DNA of 64,000 nt from Bacteroidota bacterium (GCA_016711505.1 JADJSV010000001.1:1-64000), one strand, 5' to 3'; shown: positions 10,460 through 20,391, counted from the stretch's first letter. Translations and numbers: made by a program. The notes: generated by a model from the letters alone, not told the origin.

Positions 10460-11651
10460 TGAATAAAAAAGTGATCCCATACGGAAGACAGAATATAACA
10501 GCAGATGATATCAAAGCTGTTAGCGATACCCTGCAATCTGATTTCCTGACTCAAGGTCCGGCAATAAAGGAATTTGAAAATAATTTTGCTGAATATATTG
10601 GCGCAAAATATGCTGTGGCTGTCTCAAATGGTACTGCTGCTTTGCATTTGTGCGCACTTGCTCTAAATGTAAAAGAAGGCCAGAAAGTTATTACTAGTCC
10701 CATTACTTTCGCTGCTTCTGCAAATTGCATTCGCTATTGTGGCGGTGAAGTTATTTTTGCTGATATCGATCCTGAAACATATTTGCTCGACATAAAAAGT
10801 GTCAGGAAATTACTGGAATCAGCACCAGCAGGTACCTACCATGGAATTATCCCTGTAGATTTTGCAGGTCGCGCTGTTGTTCTTCAGGCATTCAGAAAAC
10901 TTGCTGATGAATATGGTCTTTGGATTATCGAAGATGCATGTCATGCACCCGGAGGATTTTTTACAGACAGCAAAAAGAAAAATCAATCATGTGGTAACGG
11001 AACTTTTGCTGATCTGGCAATTTTTTCATTTCACCCTGTTAAACATATTGCATGTGGAGAAGGTGGGATGATCACAACAAATGATGAAAGTTTATACAAG
11101 CGATTACTAACACTTCGTACTCATGGAATCACCCGTGAGGAAAAGCTTTTGAAAATACTCCGGCTTTCGCATCCGGAGAAGATAAAGCTGATTCCTTTCC
11201 GGCTTGGTATATGGAAATGCAGGAACTCGGATTCAATTATCGTCTGACAGATTTCCAGGCAGCATTAGGATCAAGCCAACTCAAACGTGCTGATGCCGGT
11301 TTAGTAAGAAGAAGGGAAATTGCAGCTACTTACCAAAAAGCTTTTCAGGGAAAAGATTTTATAGTTAGTCAGTCAGGTGTAGTGGAAGGACATGCATATC
11401 ATTTATATATTCTTGAAGTAAAGAACCGACTTGGACTTTACAATCACCTTCGTGCAAACAATATTTTTGCGCAAATTCATTATATCCCTTGCCACCTGAT
11501 GCCTTACTATAAAAAATTTGGCTGGAAGGAAGGTGATATGCCGCAAGCAGAAGCCTACTATAAGAATTGTATCTCTCTGCCTATGTATCCAACTCTTACA
11601 GAAGAAGACCAGACTTTTGTGATCAATAAAATTATGGAATTCTATGGCTAG
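10459..11651 (+). CDS. pseC: UDP-4-amino-4,6-dideoxy-N-acetyl-beta-L-altrosamine transaminase
   Basis: PseC is the PLP-dependent aminotransferase of the DegT/DnrJ/EryC1 family that puts the 4-amino group on the PseB product. The N-terminus (IPYGRQNITADDIKAV) is characteristic of the subfamily. The PLP aspartate is in IIEDACHA and the Schiff-base lysine is Lys195 in FHPVKHIACGEGG. The C-terminal half has ELGFNYRLTDFQAALG and HYIPCHLMPYY. The frame breaks near 11146-11152, where one T too many or too few is read in the GCTTTTG run; correcting it gives EEKLFENTP and then YMEMQELGFNYR. The repaired length is about 397 residues. Its end overlaps the pseF start by 8 bases. Confidence 0.93.
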
Positions 11652-12333
11652 ATTGGCAATTATTCCTGCTCGTAGTGGTAGCAAGCGGATTCCGGGAAAA
11701 AACATAAAAGATTTTTTCGGGAAACCTGTAATTGCCTATTCAATACAGGCAGCTTTGGATTGCGGTCTTTTCGATGAAGTAATGGTTTCAACTGACGATT
11801 TAAAGATCGCTGATATCGCAAAAGCTCATGGCGCACAAGTTCCTTTTTTAAGAAGCGAAAAAAATTCAGATGATCAGGCGACAACTCTTGAAGTTATCAA
11901 AGAAGTTCTTAATTATTATAAGACGAACCTGAATAAAAGTTTTGATCAGATCTGTTGCATTTATCCTGCTGCTCCTTTGATCAATGCTTCACAACTGAAA
12001 AAAGGTTTTGAAAAACTCACATCAGGAAAATTTGATTCTGTTTTTCCTGTTGTGGAATTCAGTTATCCTGTCTGGCGAGGAATGGAACTTTATGAAACAG
12101 GAAAAGTAAATTTTATCTGGCCGGAATTTCTCAATTCAAGAAGTCAGGATCTGAAAAAAGTTTTTCATGATGCCGGTCAATGGTATTGGATGAATGTAGC
12201 TACAATTGGAAATTCTGTTTTTACTGATAATTCATCATCAATAATCATGATGGAAGAAGAAGTACAGGACATTGATAATCCTTCTGACTGGAAATTGGCA
12301 GAATTAAAATACCGGATGCGGAATGAAGCCTAG
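11644..12333 (+). CDS. pseF: Pseudaminic acid cytidylyltransferase
   Basis: PseF activates pseudaminic acid with CTP to CMP-pseudaminic acid, the last step of the pathway. The 229-residue protein has the CMP-sugar synthetase signature PARSGSKRIPGKN at residues 8-20. It is followed by STDDLKIADIAKAHGA and LRSEKNSDDQATT, which bind nucleotide and metal. The length and the DAGQWYWM segment favour PseF over NeuA or KdsB, and the genes on both sides are other pse genes. The start at 11644 lies inside the end of pseC, and the stop overlaps the pseG-pseH fusion by 11 bases, consistent with coupled translation. Confidence 0.92.
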   Translation: MARLAIIPARSGSKRIPGKNIKDFFGKPVIAYSIQAALDCGLFDEVMVSTDDLKIADIAKAHGAQVPFLRSEKNSDDQATTLEVIKEVLNYYKTNLNKSFDQICCIYPAAPLINASQLKKGFEKLTSGKFDSVFPVVEFSYPVWRGMELYETGKVNFIWPEFLNSRSQDLKKVFHDAGQWYWMNVATIGNSVFTDNSSSIIMMEEEVQDIDNPSDWKLAELKYRMRNEA

Positions 12334-13768
12334 GTTATGTATTCGAACTGATGGAAATTCTGTCATGGGACTAGGGCATTTAATGCGCTGTTTCGCTCTT
12401 GCACAGATGGTAAAATCGAAATTTTCTGTTTGCTTTTATTGTCTGGAAATTCCACCAACTTTGGCTGCCAATATTATTTCAGCCGGATTTGAATTTCATA
12501 AAATTAGTTCGGATGACAAATTTGTTGAGTCGGTAAATGGCGAAGATCTTGTTATCCTCGATGGATATCAATTCACTGAAAGTTTTCAAGTTGAATTAAA
12601 GAGAGTAGGTGTAATTCTCATTTGTATAGATGATCTCCATGATAAGCATTATTTTGCTGATCTGATTCTCAATCATGCTCCCGGAATAACATCCGGTAAT
12701 TACTCCGCAGAAATTTATACTCAATTCGCCTTGGGGTCAGACTATGTTCTGCTACGTCCGGGATTTTTAAAAGCTGCTTCAGAGACCGATGTAAAACACG
12801 ACAATGAAATTGCATTCATTTGTTTTGGTGGAGCCGATCCCAGGAATATGACTCAGCAGGTTTTAAAAATTGTAAGCAGTCACACTCAGTTTAAAGAGAT
12901 AAACGTTGTAACCGGGTCTGCATTTACAAATGCTGAAACAATACAATCAATTGCCGATAAAGATATCCGTATAAAGTATTTTCAGTCGATTGACGATGAC
13001 CGGATGCTCGCGCTCATGCAGAAATCCGGAATAGCTATCGTTCCGGCAGGTGGCATATTGCTGGAATGTCTGGCCGCAGGGTGTAATGTAATCTCAGGAT
13101 TGTATGTTGACAATCAAAAATTTATTTACTCAAATTACTTGCAGGCAAACACTTTTACTGACGCCAAAGATTTCAGTGAAGTGAATATTATTTCTGCTAT
13201 AAAGACTGCTGTTTCGAAACCGCAGGTTAAAAGAAAATTCTTTGATGGTAAATCGGGAATCAGAATTGAAAAAATTCTACTCAACTTAGCTGAAGCAAAA
13301 AAAATTACATTGAAAGTAGCATCAATTGAAGATACTGATACTACTTTTAAATGGGCAAATGATCCTGTAATCAGAAAACATTCTTTCAGCAAAGCTGAGA
13401 TCAGAAAAGAAGAACATGTTCTCTGGTTTGAAAGAAAAATTCAATCAGAAGATTGTATCTACCTGATCGCATTAAAGGATGATATTTCTGTTGGTTCTAT
13501 TCGTTTTGATCTGAATGAAGGTGATGCCCTTATCAGCTACCTGGTCGACCCACTATATCATGGTTATGGTTATGGTCAGGTATTATTGTGTAAAGGGCTT
13601 GTGTTTTTAAAAAACATAGCTGATTCAAGAGGTTATGTTCTACAAACAGTTTCGGGAAAAGTTTTCAAAGAAAACATTTCTTCTTTGAAGGCCTTCGAGC
13701 GTACCGGATTTAAAATTGAAAGTGAAACAGCAGAATACGTTACATTCACAAAACAAATAGCAGCATGA
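12323..13768 (+). CDS. pseG: Bifunctional PseG hydrolase - PseH-like N-acetyltransferase fusion
   Basis: Residues 1 to about 325 are PseG, the inverting GT-B-like hydrolase that removes UDP from UDP-2,4-diacetamido-2,4,6-trideoxy-altrose. The motifs RTDGNSVMGLGHLMR (residues 7-21), ICFGGADPRN and VPAGGILLECLAAG are present. Residues from about 328 to 481 form a GNAT acetyltransferase (LKVASIEDTDTTFKWANDP, then YLVDPLYHGYGYGQVLL as the acetyl-CoA loop, then SLKAFERTGFK). This half is the expected PseH, which N-acetylates the 4-amino sugar just before the PseG step. No separate pseH is present, so the fusion completes the pathway. The gene overlaps pseF at its start and pseI at its end (ATGA). 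No frameshift is needed. Confidence 0.9.
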   Translation: MKPRLCIRTDGNSVMGLGHLMRCFALAQMVKSKFSVCFYCLEIPPTLAANIISAGFEFHKISSDDKFVESVNGEDLVILDGYQFTESFQVELKRVGVILICIDDLHDKHYFADLILNHAPGITSGNYSAEIYTQFALGSDYVLLRPGFLKAASETDVKHDNEIAFICFGGADPRNMTQQVLKIVSSHTQFKEINVVTGSAFTNAETIQSIADKDIRIKYFQSIDDDRMLALMQKSGIAIVPAGGILLECLAAGCNVISGLYVDNQKFIYSNYLQANTFTDAKDFSEVNIISAIKTAVSKPQVKRKFFDGKSGIRIEKILLNLAEAKKITLKVASIEDTDTTFKWANDPVIRKHSFSKAEIRKEEHVLWFERKIQSEDCIYLIALKDDISVGSIRFDLNEGDALISYLVDPLYHGYGYGQVLLCKGLVFLKNIADSRGYVLQTVSGKVFKENISSLKAFERTGFKIESETAEYVTFTKQIAA

Positions 13769-14802
13769 AAGAAATAAAGATCGGAAAATTTGTTATTTCA
13801 GACAGTTCGCCAGTTTTTATAATTGCTGAACTTTCTGCAAATCACAATGGGCAAATCGAACATGCAATACACACAATCAGAGAGGCAAAAAAAGCAGGTG
13901 CTGATTGTATAAAACTACAGACATATACAGCTGATACGATCACTATTGATTCAACCAATGATGATTTTAAAGTCAGTCAGGGAACATTGTGGGATGGCAG
14001 ATATTTATATGATCTCTACAAAGAAGCATATACTCCGTGGGAATGGCATCAAAAACTTTTTGATGTTGCAGCTGAAGAAGGACTGATCTGTTTTTCATCG
14101 CCATTCGACAATTCAGCAGTAGATTTTCTTGAAAAATTAAATGTGCCGGCTTACAAAATTGCATCTTTCGAGATTACTGATATTCCTTTGATCGAATATG
14201 TTGCATCTAAACAAAAACCTGTTATCATTTCCACAGGAATTGCAGGCATTGATGATATTGAACTTGCACTTGATGCATGTAAACGAATGAATAATGATCA
14301 GATAATTCTTCTGAAATGTACTTCGAGTTATCCTGCAGAATTAAGTGAAGCAAATTTATTAATGGTCAAAGACCTTTCTGAAAGATTCAATGTGTTTTCA
14401 GGATTGTCGGATCACACAATGTCGAATACAGCTCCTGTTGTTGCTACTGCATTGGGTGCAAAAATAATTGAAAAGCATTTTATCATAGATAGAGCTGTTG
14501 GTGGACCTGATGCAGCATTCTCTTTAACAAAAGATGAGTTTGCAAGTATGGTTGCAGAAGTAAGGAAGGCTGAACTTTCACTTGGTGTAGTTGATTATAA
14601 ATTGACACCAGGACAAGAAAAGGGAAAACAATTTTCGAGATCACTTTATGTTGTTAAAGATATTAAAGCAGGTGAATTGATAACTGAAGAAAATATTCGT
14701 TCTATCCGCCCCGGATTTGGCATGCATCCAAAAAATTACAAAGACGTAATTAATACAAAAGCAAAAAAGGACTATAAAAAAGGAGATCGGTTTTCAATCT
14801 GA
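13765..14802 (+). CDS. pseI: Pseudaminic acid synthase
   Basis: PseI condenses 2,4-diacetamido-2,4,6-trideoxy-altrose with phosphoenolpyruvate to give pseudaminic acid. The 345-residue protein has the NeuB-type TIM barrel (IIAELSANHNGQIEHA at residues 20-35, KLQTYTADTIT, FSSPFDNSAVDFLE, STGIAGIDDIE, KCTSSYPA, GLSDHT, EKHFIIDRAVGGPDAAFSL). A C-terminal antifreeze-like SAF domain follows (from about residue 285: FSRSLYVVKDIKAGELIT). The TYTADTIT and WDGRYLYDLY segments point to PseI and not sialic-acid synthase. The start overlaps the fusion gene by four bases. The following gene starts 22 bases downstream. Confidence 0.94.
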   Translation: MKEIKIGKFVISDSSPVFIIAELSANHNGQIEHAIHTIREAKKAGADCIKLQTYTADTITIDSTNDDFKVSQGTLWDGRYLYDLYKEAYTPWEWHQKLFDVAAEEGLICFSSPFDNSAVDFLEKLNVPAYKIASFEITDIPLIEYVASKQKPVIISTGIAGIDDIELALDACKRMNNDQIILLKCTSSYPAELSEANLLMVKDLSERFNVFSGLSDHTMSNTAPVVATALGAKIIEKHFIIDRAVGGPDAAFSLTKDEFASMVAEVRKAELSLGVVDYKLTPGQEKGKQFSRSLYVVKDIKAGELITEENIRSIRPGFGMHPKNYKDVINTKAKKDYKKGDRFSI

Positions 14803-14824
14803 TTAACTTCAAGATAAAGTAAGA

Positions 14825-15797
14825 ATGGGAAACAATGAAAAATTTGATCCGAGAGAGTTACCCGGCAATCGGAGTTGTGTACTGAATAATGAATACGGAG
14901 ATACGGAGGTATTGGCCAAATATTGTGGCTTTGAAAAAGTCCCTAAACCGGTAATCGCAGAATTGCAGCATGGGTGGATGATGCCTGAGAGAAATGTAAA
15001 CCCTGAATTTGTTGTTGGTAATGACGGACTTTCCCGGACCAGAAAAAATAAACAGTATCTCGTTACAAGAAGTGATCAGGCAGAATATCTGAAAGAGTGA
15101 AGGGTATACAAATGTTGAAGCTATTGGTTTCCCGATAATATATGTGGAGAAACCAAAGATCAAGCGACTTGAAAAAAGTTTATTGGTCATGCCTGTACAT
15201 TCTTTATCAGATACCCGCGAACATTGGAATGATGAAGAATATGCTTCCTATATAGATTCTGTTTCTACGAACTTTGAAAAGATCGTTCTCTGTTTACATA
15301 GTTCATGTTTGAAAAAAGGAAACTGGATCAATGCATTTAAAAGAAGAAATATTGAAGTTGTACTTGGTGCTGACCCCAGAGATTGTAATACATTTCCAAG
15401 ACTTGCATATCTGTTCAATAGATTTGAATATGTGACATCAAATCAAATGGGTTCACACATTGCTTATGCTGCATATTTTGGGGCGAAACCTTCGATTGCC
15501 GGTCCTGAACCGAGGTTTGATAAAACCGATTATGAGAATACAGTTTTTTATAGGAATGTACCGGAGATGCTTATATTGTTAGATGAATGGTATAAGACAG
15601 GTTACTTTAAAAAACTATTTTCTTTTCTGTATTGTGAGCCACATCTGGCCTATCAATTAATTGAATGGGCAGAATTTCAATTAGGAGAAAAGGAGAAAAA
15701 AAGTAGAGATGAATTAAGAAACATCCTTGGTTGGTCAATGAAAGACAGATTGATCTATGAATTGAAAAATAAAATCAGAAAAGTAATCAGGAAATAA
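14825..15797 (+). CDS. Uncharacterised glycan protein, candidate pseudaminyl/GT-B transferase
   Basis: I do not recognise a characterised family. The product (about 323 residues when repaired) has AELQHGWMMPE near residue 45 and then KNKQYLVTRSDQAEYLKE. After the frame break come GYTNVEAIGFPIIY, LLVMPVHSLSDTR, NFEKIVLCLHSS and SNQMGSHIAYAAYFGAKPSIAGP. The last motif, with a Gly-Ser-His before a predicted helix, is similar in style to the nucleotide-sugar site of GT-B enzymes that build capsules and sialic-acid polymers. Its place directly after pseI makes it the best candidate in the locus for transferring pseudaminic acid, but this is inference. One indel at about 15097-15108 splits the frame. 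The stop touches the next start (TAAATG). Confidence 0.65.
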
Positions 15798-16832
15798 ATG
15801 AAGGCATCAGTCATTATACCAACTTTTAACCGGTCAGGACAGTTGTCAAGAACACTCGCAAGTCTTGTTGCTCTTGATTACGGACTTGACTTATTCGAGA
15901 TTATTGTTGTCGATAATGGCTCTGTGGATGATACAAAACAAATTGTTGACTCATGTATTGTAAAATTTCCTCATCATAAGATCCGGTATTTTTTTGATAA
16001 TGTTCCCGGACTTCTTACCGGTCGTCATCGGGGCGCAAAAGAAGCAAAGGGTGAGCTATTGATTTTTATTGATGACGATATTAGTGTTGAAAAAAAATGG
16101 CTGAAATCCATCGTCGAGACATTTGAAAATTATCCCGATGTGCATCTGGTGGGCGGTAAGTGTCTTCCTGCATATGAAAAAACTCCGCCTGAATGGTTGG
16201 ATGCATTCTGGAAAGAACTTCCCGATGGTGGTAAAATGCTGACAGATCTCAGCCTTTGTGATTATGGCGATAAAGAAAAAGAAGTCGATCAGACGTGGAT
16301 CTGGGGTTTGAATTATTCGATAAGAAAAAGTTCTTTCCTGAAATTCGGCGGTTTTCATCCTGATAACATTTCTCCGCGCTATCAACATTTCCAGGGTGAT
16401 GGAGAAACCGGATTGTCCTTAAAATTGAAAGAGAATGGCGCAAAAGCGTGGTACAATCCGCAAGTTATTGTCTATCACGAAGTACCCGCGGAAAGAATGA
16501 CTTATTTTTATTTTGAAAAGCGCTATTTCTATCAAGGTGTATGCAATTCCTTTACCGGGATCAGGCGAATAAAAGGTTCGAGAATCCGGAAAATTATTGC
16601 CACTTTTGTGGAAATGTCAAAGGCGCTTGCAAGAAAAATTCTCAGAACAAATGCATTCAAATTGACAAAAAATAATAATGTTAGTATTGAAGTTCAATTA
16701 CTGTTTGCAAGACTCTCAGAAATGGAGAAAGCAGGTTACAGATTCCATCAGAAAATTGCATGGAGCAACCCGCAAGTAATGGAGTGGGTATTGAAAGAAA
16801 ATTACTTTGATTATAAACTTCCCGAAGACTGA
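15798..16832 (+). CDS. Family 2 glycosyltransferase
   Basis: An inverting GT-A glycosyltransferase that would use a nucleotide sugar at the cytoplasmic face of the membrane. The 344-residue protein starts VIIPTFNRSGQLSRTLASL, typical of GT2. It has IIVVDNGSVDDT near residue 36, and the metal-binding DDD motif is in LLIFIDDDIS near residue 91. After the catalytic region come WGLNYSIRKSSFLKFGGF and GDGETGLSLKL, the usual acceptor-side aspartate region, and a basic C-terminus without transmembrane helices. Donor and acceptor cannot be read from sequence. Its TAAATG and TGATG junctions with its neighbours suggest coupled translation within the glycan operon. Confidence 0.9.
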   Translation: MKASVIIPTFNRSGQLSRTLASLVALDYGLDLFEIIVVDNGSVDDTKQIVDSCIVKFPHHKIRYFFDNVPGLLTGRHRGAKEAKGELLIFIDDDISVEKKWLKSIVETFENYPDVHLVGGKCLPAYEKTPPEWLDAFWKELPDGGKMLTDLSLCDYGDKEKEVDQTWIWGLNYSIRKSSFLKFGGFHPDNISPRYQHFQGDGETGLSLKLKENGAKAWYNPQVIVYHEVPAERMTYFYFEKRYFYQGVCNSFTGIRRIKGSRIRKIIATFVEMSKALARKILRTNAFKLTKNNNVSIEVQLLFARLSEMEKAGYRFHQKIAWSNPQVMEWVLKENYFDYKLPED

Positions 16833-17260
16833 TGCTGGAAAAAATAATTCATAATGAACAATTGCTTGCTATAATAATTGGTAATAATTATAAGCAGGAT
16901 GGAATTGCATTCTTTACTGACGATAATTTTTCTCAGCAATTAGGATACATGAATCGTCCGAAAGGTTACGTCATAGAACCACATCGGCATAATCTTGTTT
17001 CTCGGGAAGTCGTGCAAACACAGGAAGTCTTATTTGTTAAATCAGGAAAAGTCCGTGTTGATTTTTATAATGACGAACAGCAATACATCGAAAGCAGAGT
17101 GCTCGTTCAAGGCGATGTAATTTTACTTGCTGCCGGTGGACATGGTTTTGAAATGCTTGAACCAAGTGAAATGATCGAAGTAAAACAAGGGCCTTACATT
17201 GGAGAAAAAGATAAAGTTCGGTTTGATCCTACATCGGATCCTAAAGTTGAAGTCAAATAA
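16832..17260 (+). CDS. Cupin-fold protein of the WxcM/sugar-isomerase type
   Basis: A 142-residue single-domain protein with the cupin pattern PHRHN (residues 50-54, metal ligands), then VLFVKSGKVRVDFY, then GDVILLAAGGHGFEML carrying the second histidine. Similar small cupins sit in surface-sugar loci, often beside DegT aminotransferases, where some (QdtA, FdtA, WxcM) isomerise dTDP-keto sugars. Others in this family have no known activity. The gene directly precedes a DegT aminotransferase with a 2-base gap, so a shared role in making an amino sugar is plausible. The specific substrate is not visible from the sequence. Confidence 0.75.
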   Translation: MLEKIIHNEQLLAIIIGNNYKQDGIAFFTDDNFSQQLGYMNRPKGYVIEPHRHNLVSREVVQTQEVLFVKSGKVRVDFYNDEQQYIESRVLVQGDVILLAAGGHGFEMLEPSEMIEVKQGPYIGEKDKVRFDPTSDPKVEVK

Positions 17261-17262
17261 TT

Positions 17263-18369
17263 ATGATTCCTGTAAATACACCCTTGCTGAATGGCAATGA
17301 AGAAAAATATCTTCTCGAATGTATCCGTACAGGATGGATCTCTTCTGAAGGTCCATTCATAAAAGAATTCGAAGAGAAATTTTCTGCTTATGTGAATCGG
17401 AAACATGGGATAGCTGTTGCAAATGGTTCTGCTGCACTTGATATAGCTGTTCAGGCATTGCAATTATCGCCTGGTGATGAAGTGATCATGCCGGCTTTTA
17501 CGATCATCTCTCCCGCGCAATCTGTTGTCAAAGCCGGTTTGATTCCTGTTCTGGTAGATAGCGATCCTGAAACATGGAACATGGATGTTTCTTTAATAGA
17601 GAATAAAATTACCTCCAGAACGAAAGCCATCATTGTTGTTCACATCTATGGTTTACCGGTAGATATGGATCCGGTACTTGCACTTTGTAAAAAACATAAC
17701 TTACTTCTGATTGAAGATGCTGCAGAAATGCACGGACAAACTTACAAAGGGAAAGTCTGCGGGTCATTTGGTGATATCAGCATTTTTAGTTTTTATCCTA
17801 ACAAACATATAACAACCGGCGAGGGTGGTATGATCGTTTGCGATTCTGACCATCTTGCTGCCCGCTGTCGAAAACTCCGGAATCTGGCCTTTGAACCGGA
17901 TGGAAGAAGGTTCATTCATTTTGAACTTGGCTGGAATTACAGAATGACAAATATGCAGGCTGCATTGGGTCTTGCTCAACTGGAACGTATCGGAGAACAT
18001 ATTGAAAAGAAAAGAAAAGTCGGTAAACTTTATCAGGATGGCCTTTCCGGTCTGAAAAATTTTCAGTTTCCTAAAGTAAAAACAGAATATTCAGAAAATA
18101 TTTTCTGGGTTTATGCACTCGTTGCCGAATCACAAGCATTATGTGAATCAACAGTTGAAAAACTTTCAAAGGAAAAAATTGGTACACGCCCGTTTTTCTG
18201 GTGTATGCATGAACAACCTGTTTTTCAGAATATGGGATTGTTTAAGAATGAAAAGTATCCTGTTGCTGAACGCCTTGCGCGAAATGGATTCTATCTTCCC
18301 AGTGGACTCGGACTCTCAGAGGAGGATGTGAATACTGTTATATCAACTATGAAAAAAATTTGCAGCTGA
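17263..18369 (+). CDS. DegT/DnrJ/EryC1 family sugar aminotransferase (perosamine-synthase-like)
   Basis: A PLP-dependent aminotransferase that adds an amino group to a nucleotide keto-sugar. The 368-residue protein has GWISSEGPFIKEFEEKF, then NGSAALDIAVQAL, EDAAEMHG (PLP-binding Asp) and the Schiff-base Lys181 in YPNKHITTGEGGM. The C-terminal NYRMTNMQAALGLAQLERI completes the family. The opening segment, with a GW-S-x-G motif, looks most like GDP-perosamine synthase or PglE-type enzymes, not PseC. No dedicated GDP-mannose dehydratase is in the window, so its keto-sugar donor is unknown. It follows the cupin gene directly and contains no frameshift. Confidence 0.85.
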   Translation: MIPVNTPLLNGNEEKYLLECIRTGWISSEGPFIKEFEEKFSAYVNRKHGIAVANGSAALDIAVQALQLSPGDEVIMPAFTIISPAQSVVKAGLIPVLVDSDPETWNMDVSLIENKITSRTKAIIVVHIYGLPVDMDPVLALCKKHNLLLIEDAAEMHGQTYKGKVCGSFGDISIFSFYPNKHITTGEGGMIVCDSDHLAARCRKLRNLAFEPDGRRFIHFELGWNYRMTNMQAALGLAQLERIGEHIEKKRKVGKLYQDGLSGLKNFQFPKVKTEYSENIFWVYALVAESQALCESTVEKLSKEKIGTRPFFWCMHEQPVFQNMGLFKNEKYPVAERLARNGFYLPSGLGLSEEDVNTVISTMKKICS

Positions 18370-18403
18370 TCTGTATTCGGAGAAGTAATTAATCAATCTA
18401 TCT

Positions 18404-19620
18404 ATGAAGATCGCAGTTTGGATTTTATCTGATTATAAGCAGCAAATGGGAGGCGGTTTCGCTCTCTATGATAAGTTTATTCAGATGATTGATGCATTTC
18501 AGTTTTCAGAAGAACTGGAAGTTTGCTTTGTCGGTCATAATCCCGCTTCGAATTATAATTTTAAAAAGAAATATATTCAGCTAAATTATTTTCATAGTCT
18601 TACTGAAAACAGAACCGGAAAACCGTCTGCATTATCTGCATTCATTCATAATAAACTGGCACGTTACTCCCATAGAATTCCAGTTCTTAATAAACGAGAG
18701 CGGAAACAATTGGATGCAAATGATGTTGATCTGATCTTTTATCCTGTTCAGGGTTTCAGAAAAATCCCTGATTTCCCATTTGTAGTTTCTAACTGGGATA
18801 TTGGACACAAAGCTTCCTATGCCTTACCGGAATTAGGGATGAATTATTCATTTGATTATCGTGATAAATGGTATTCAAAAGGAATTTTTAAAGCACTAAT
18901 GGTTTTCGCTGAATCAGAATCCGGACGGGAAGAACTATTGTACTATACCCGGTTGAATCCACAACGTGTGCAGATCATTCCTTTATTTCCGGGTGGAGTA
19001 GTAAACATAAAAACAGATAAGTCGATTACTGCTTCAAAGATCGATAAACTTTCCTTGCAGTTCCTGCACAATTCTGGGCACATAAAAACCATTACAATTT
19101 ATTACTTGCATTTAAAAAATTGCAATCAGATTTTCCTGACCTAAAACTTGTACTTACAGGATCTGATAAAGGAAATAAAGAATATATCAGAGATGTTGTC
19201 AGTAAGCTAAACCTGACTAACAATGTTTTATTTCCCGGGTTTGTAGACAATGAAACAATGGTTGGTTTTTATTCGCATGCTTCAGCGATGATCATGCCTT
19301 CTTTTTTAGGACCGACAAATATGCCGCAGCTTGAAGCACGCGAATTGAATTGCCCTGTGTTATGCTCCAATCTTCCCGGACATATTGAAATGATGGGAGC
19401 GGGAGCTTTGTATTTCAATCCTGCTGATCATATTGAAATGTATGAACAGATGAAAAAAATTCTCGACATTCAATTTAAAGAGGATCTGTTGAAGAAAGCA
19501 GCTGATAAATTATCGACTTCGTTCTTCACTCCTGAAAATGCATTGAAGCAGCTTGATCTGCACCTGAAAAATTTAATTCCTGTTCGTAAAAGCTGGGGAA
19601 AAAGCAGTAAAATCTTTTAA
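18404..19620 (+). CDS. Family 4-like (GT-B) glycosyltransferase
   Basis: A retaining GT-B glycosyltransferase, about 405 residues when repaired. The N-terminal acceptor domain starts MKIAVWILSDYKQQMGGGFALYDKF. The C-terminal donor domain has KLVLTGSDKGNKEYI, NNVLFPGFVDNETMVGFYSHASAMIMPSFLGP and MPQLEARELNCPVLCSNLPG, where Glu332 or its neighbour is the usual nucleotide-sugar ligand. Sugar and acceptor are not evident. A one-base shift at about 19055-19065 separates the halves; correcting it joins them through PAQFWAHKNHYNLLLAF. The gene starts 35 bases after the aminotransferase and ends 10 bases before a GT2 gene, in the same direction as the rest of the locus. Confidence 0.85.
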
Positions 19621-19629
19621 ACGCCGGCT

Positions 19630-20391
19630 ATGAAATTCTCTGTTATCATCCCATCTTATAATCAGGAAAGGTTTATCGGAAGTACACTTGAAAATGTTGT
19701 GAGGCTGAAAAGTGATGCTGCAGAAAAGGGAACTGAAATTGAGATAATACTTATAGATAGTGAATCAAATGCTGAAGTGCAAAAGATCATTTCTTTGTTC
19801 AGAAAAGATCTCGATCACATAGATATCAGTAAAGACAAAGGGCAATACGACGCAATTAATAAAGGATTGAAAATTTGCTCGGGCGATTACTGGACATGGT
19901 TGAATACAGATGATCATATCGATATCAATGGATTTTTCAAATTGGTGGAAATCCTGAAGAAGGATCCTGATATTGATTATATCTATGGCGGCATTCAATA
20001 TATGGATACTGATAACAAGCTTATCAAGGATGTAAAAGCAAAAATATTTACTCTTGATTCGTTGGTCAATTTAGATCCCGGGATCTATCAGCCCGGTTCA
20101 TTTTTTAAAACATCATTTACAAGAACTGTCGGAGAAATTTCTGCTTACAGATGCTGCTTTGATTATGAATATATTCTCAGATGCCTGAAGAAGGACGCAA
20201 AAATTTATGTATGCGACTTTCCTTTATCGAGATTCCGGTATTACAGCGATTCAAAGACAGGTTCGATGATTCCTGTATTTATCAGGGAACAATTGCTCAT
20301 TAGCAAAGATTTTGGTCGTAAGCCTTACAGCAAACTTACCTGGTTCTCAAATTTACGTTTGCTGAAACATAGATTATTCCCACGCCAATGA
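19630..20391 (+). CDS. Family 2 glycosyltransferase
   Basis: A 253-residue GT-A enzyme. It starts FSVIIPSYNQERFIGSTLENV and has IIEIILIDSESN-like residues near 40. It then has DKGQYDAINKGL (the conserved DxGxxDAxNKG motif of the WcaA/SpsA-like subfamily), and a DD pair in WLNTDDH near residue 95. A GIYQPGSFF motif and a tail with CFDYEYILRC follow. These are usual features of GT2 enzymes in O-antigen clusters that use hexose or N-acetylhexosamine donors; the exact sugar is not readable. It overlaps the next glycosyltransferase by 4 bases (ATGA). Confidence 0.9.
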   Translation: MKFSVIIPSYNQERFIGSTLENVVRLKSDAAEKGTEIEIILIDSESNAEVQKIISLFRKDLDHIDISKDKGQYDAINKGLKICSGDYWTWLNTDDHIDINGFFKLVEILKKDPDIDYIYGGIQYMDTDNKLIKDVKAKIFTLDSLVNLDPGIYQPGSFFKTSFTRTVGEISAYRCCFDYEYILRCLKKDAKIYVCDFPLSRFRYYSDSKTGSMIPVFIREQLLISKDFGRKPYSKLTWFSNLRLLKHRLFPRQ

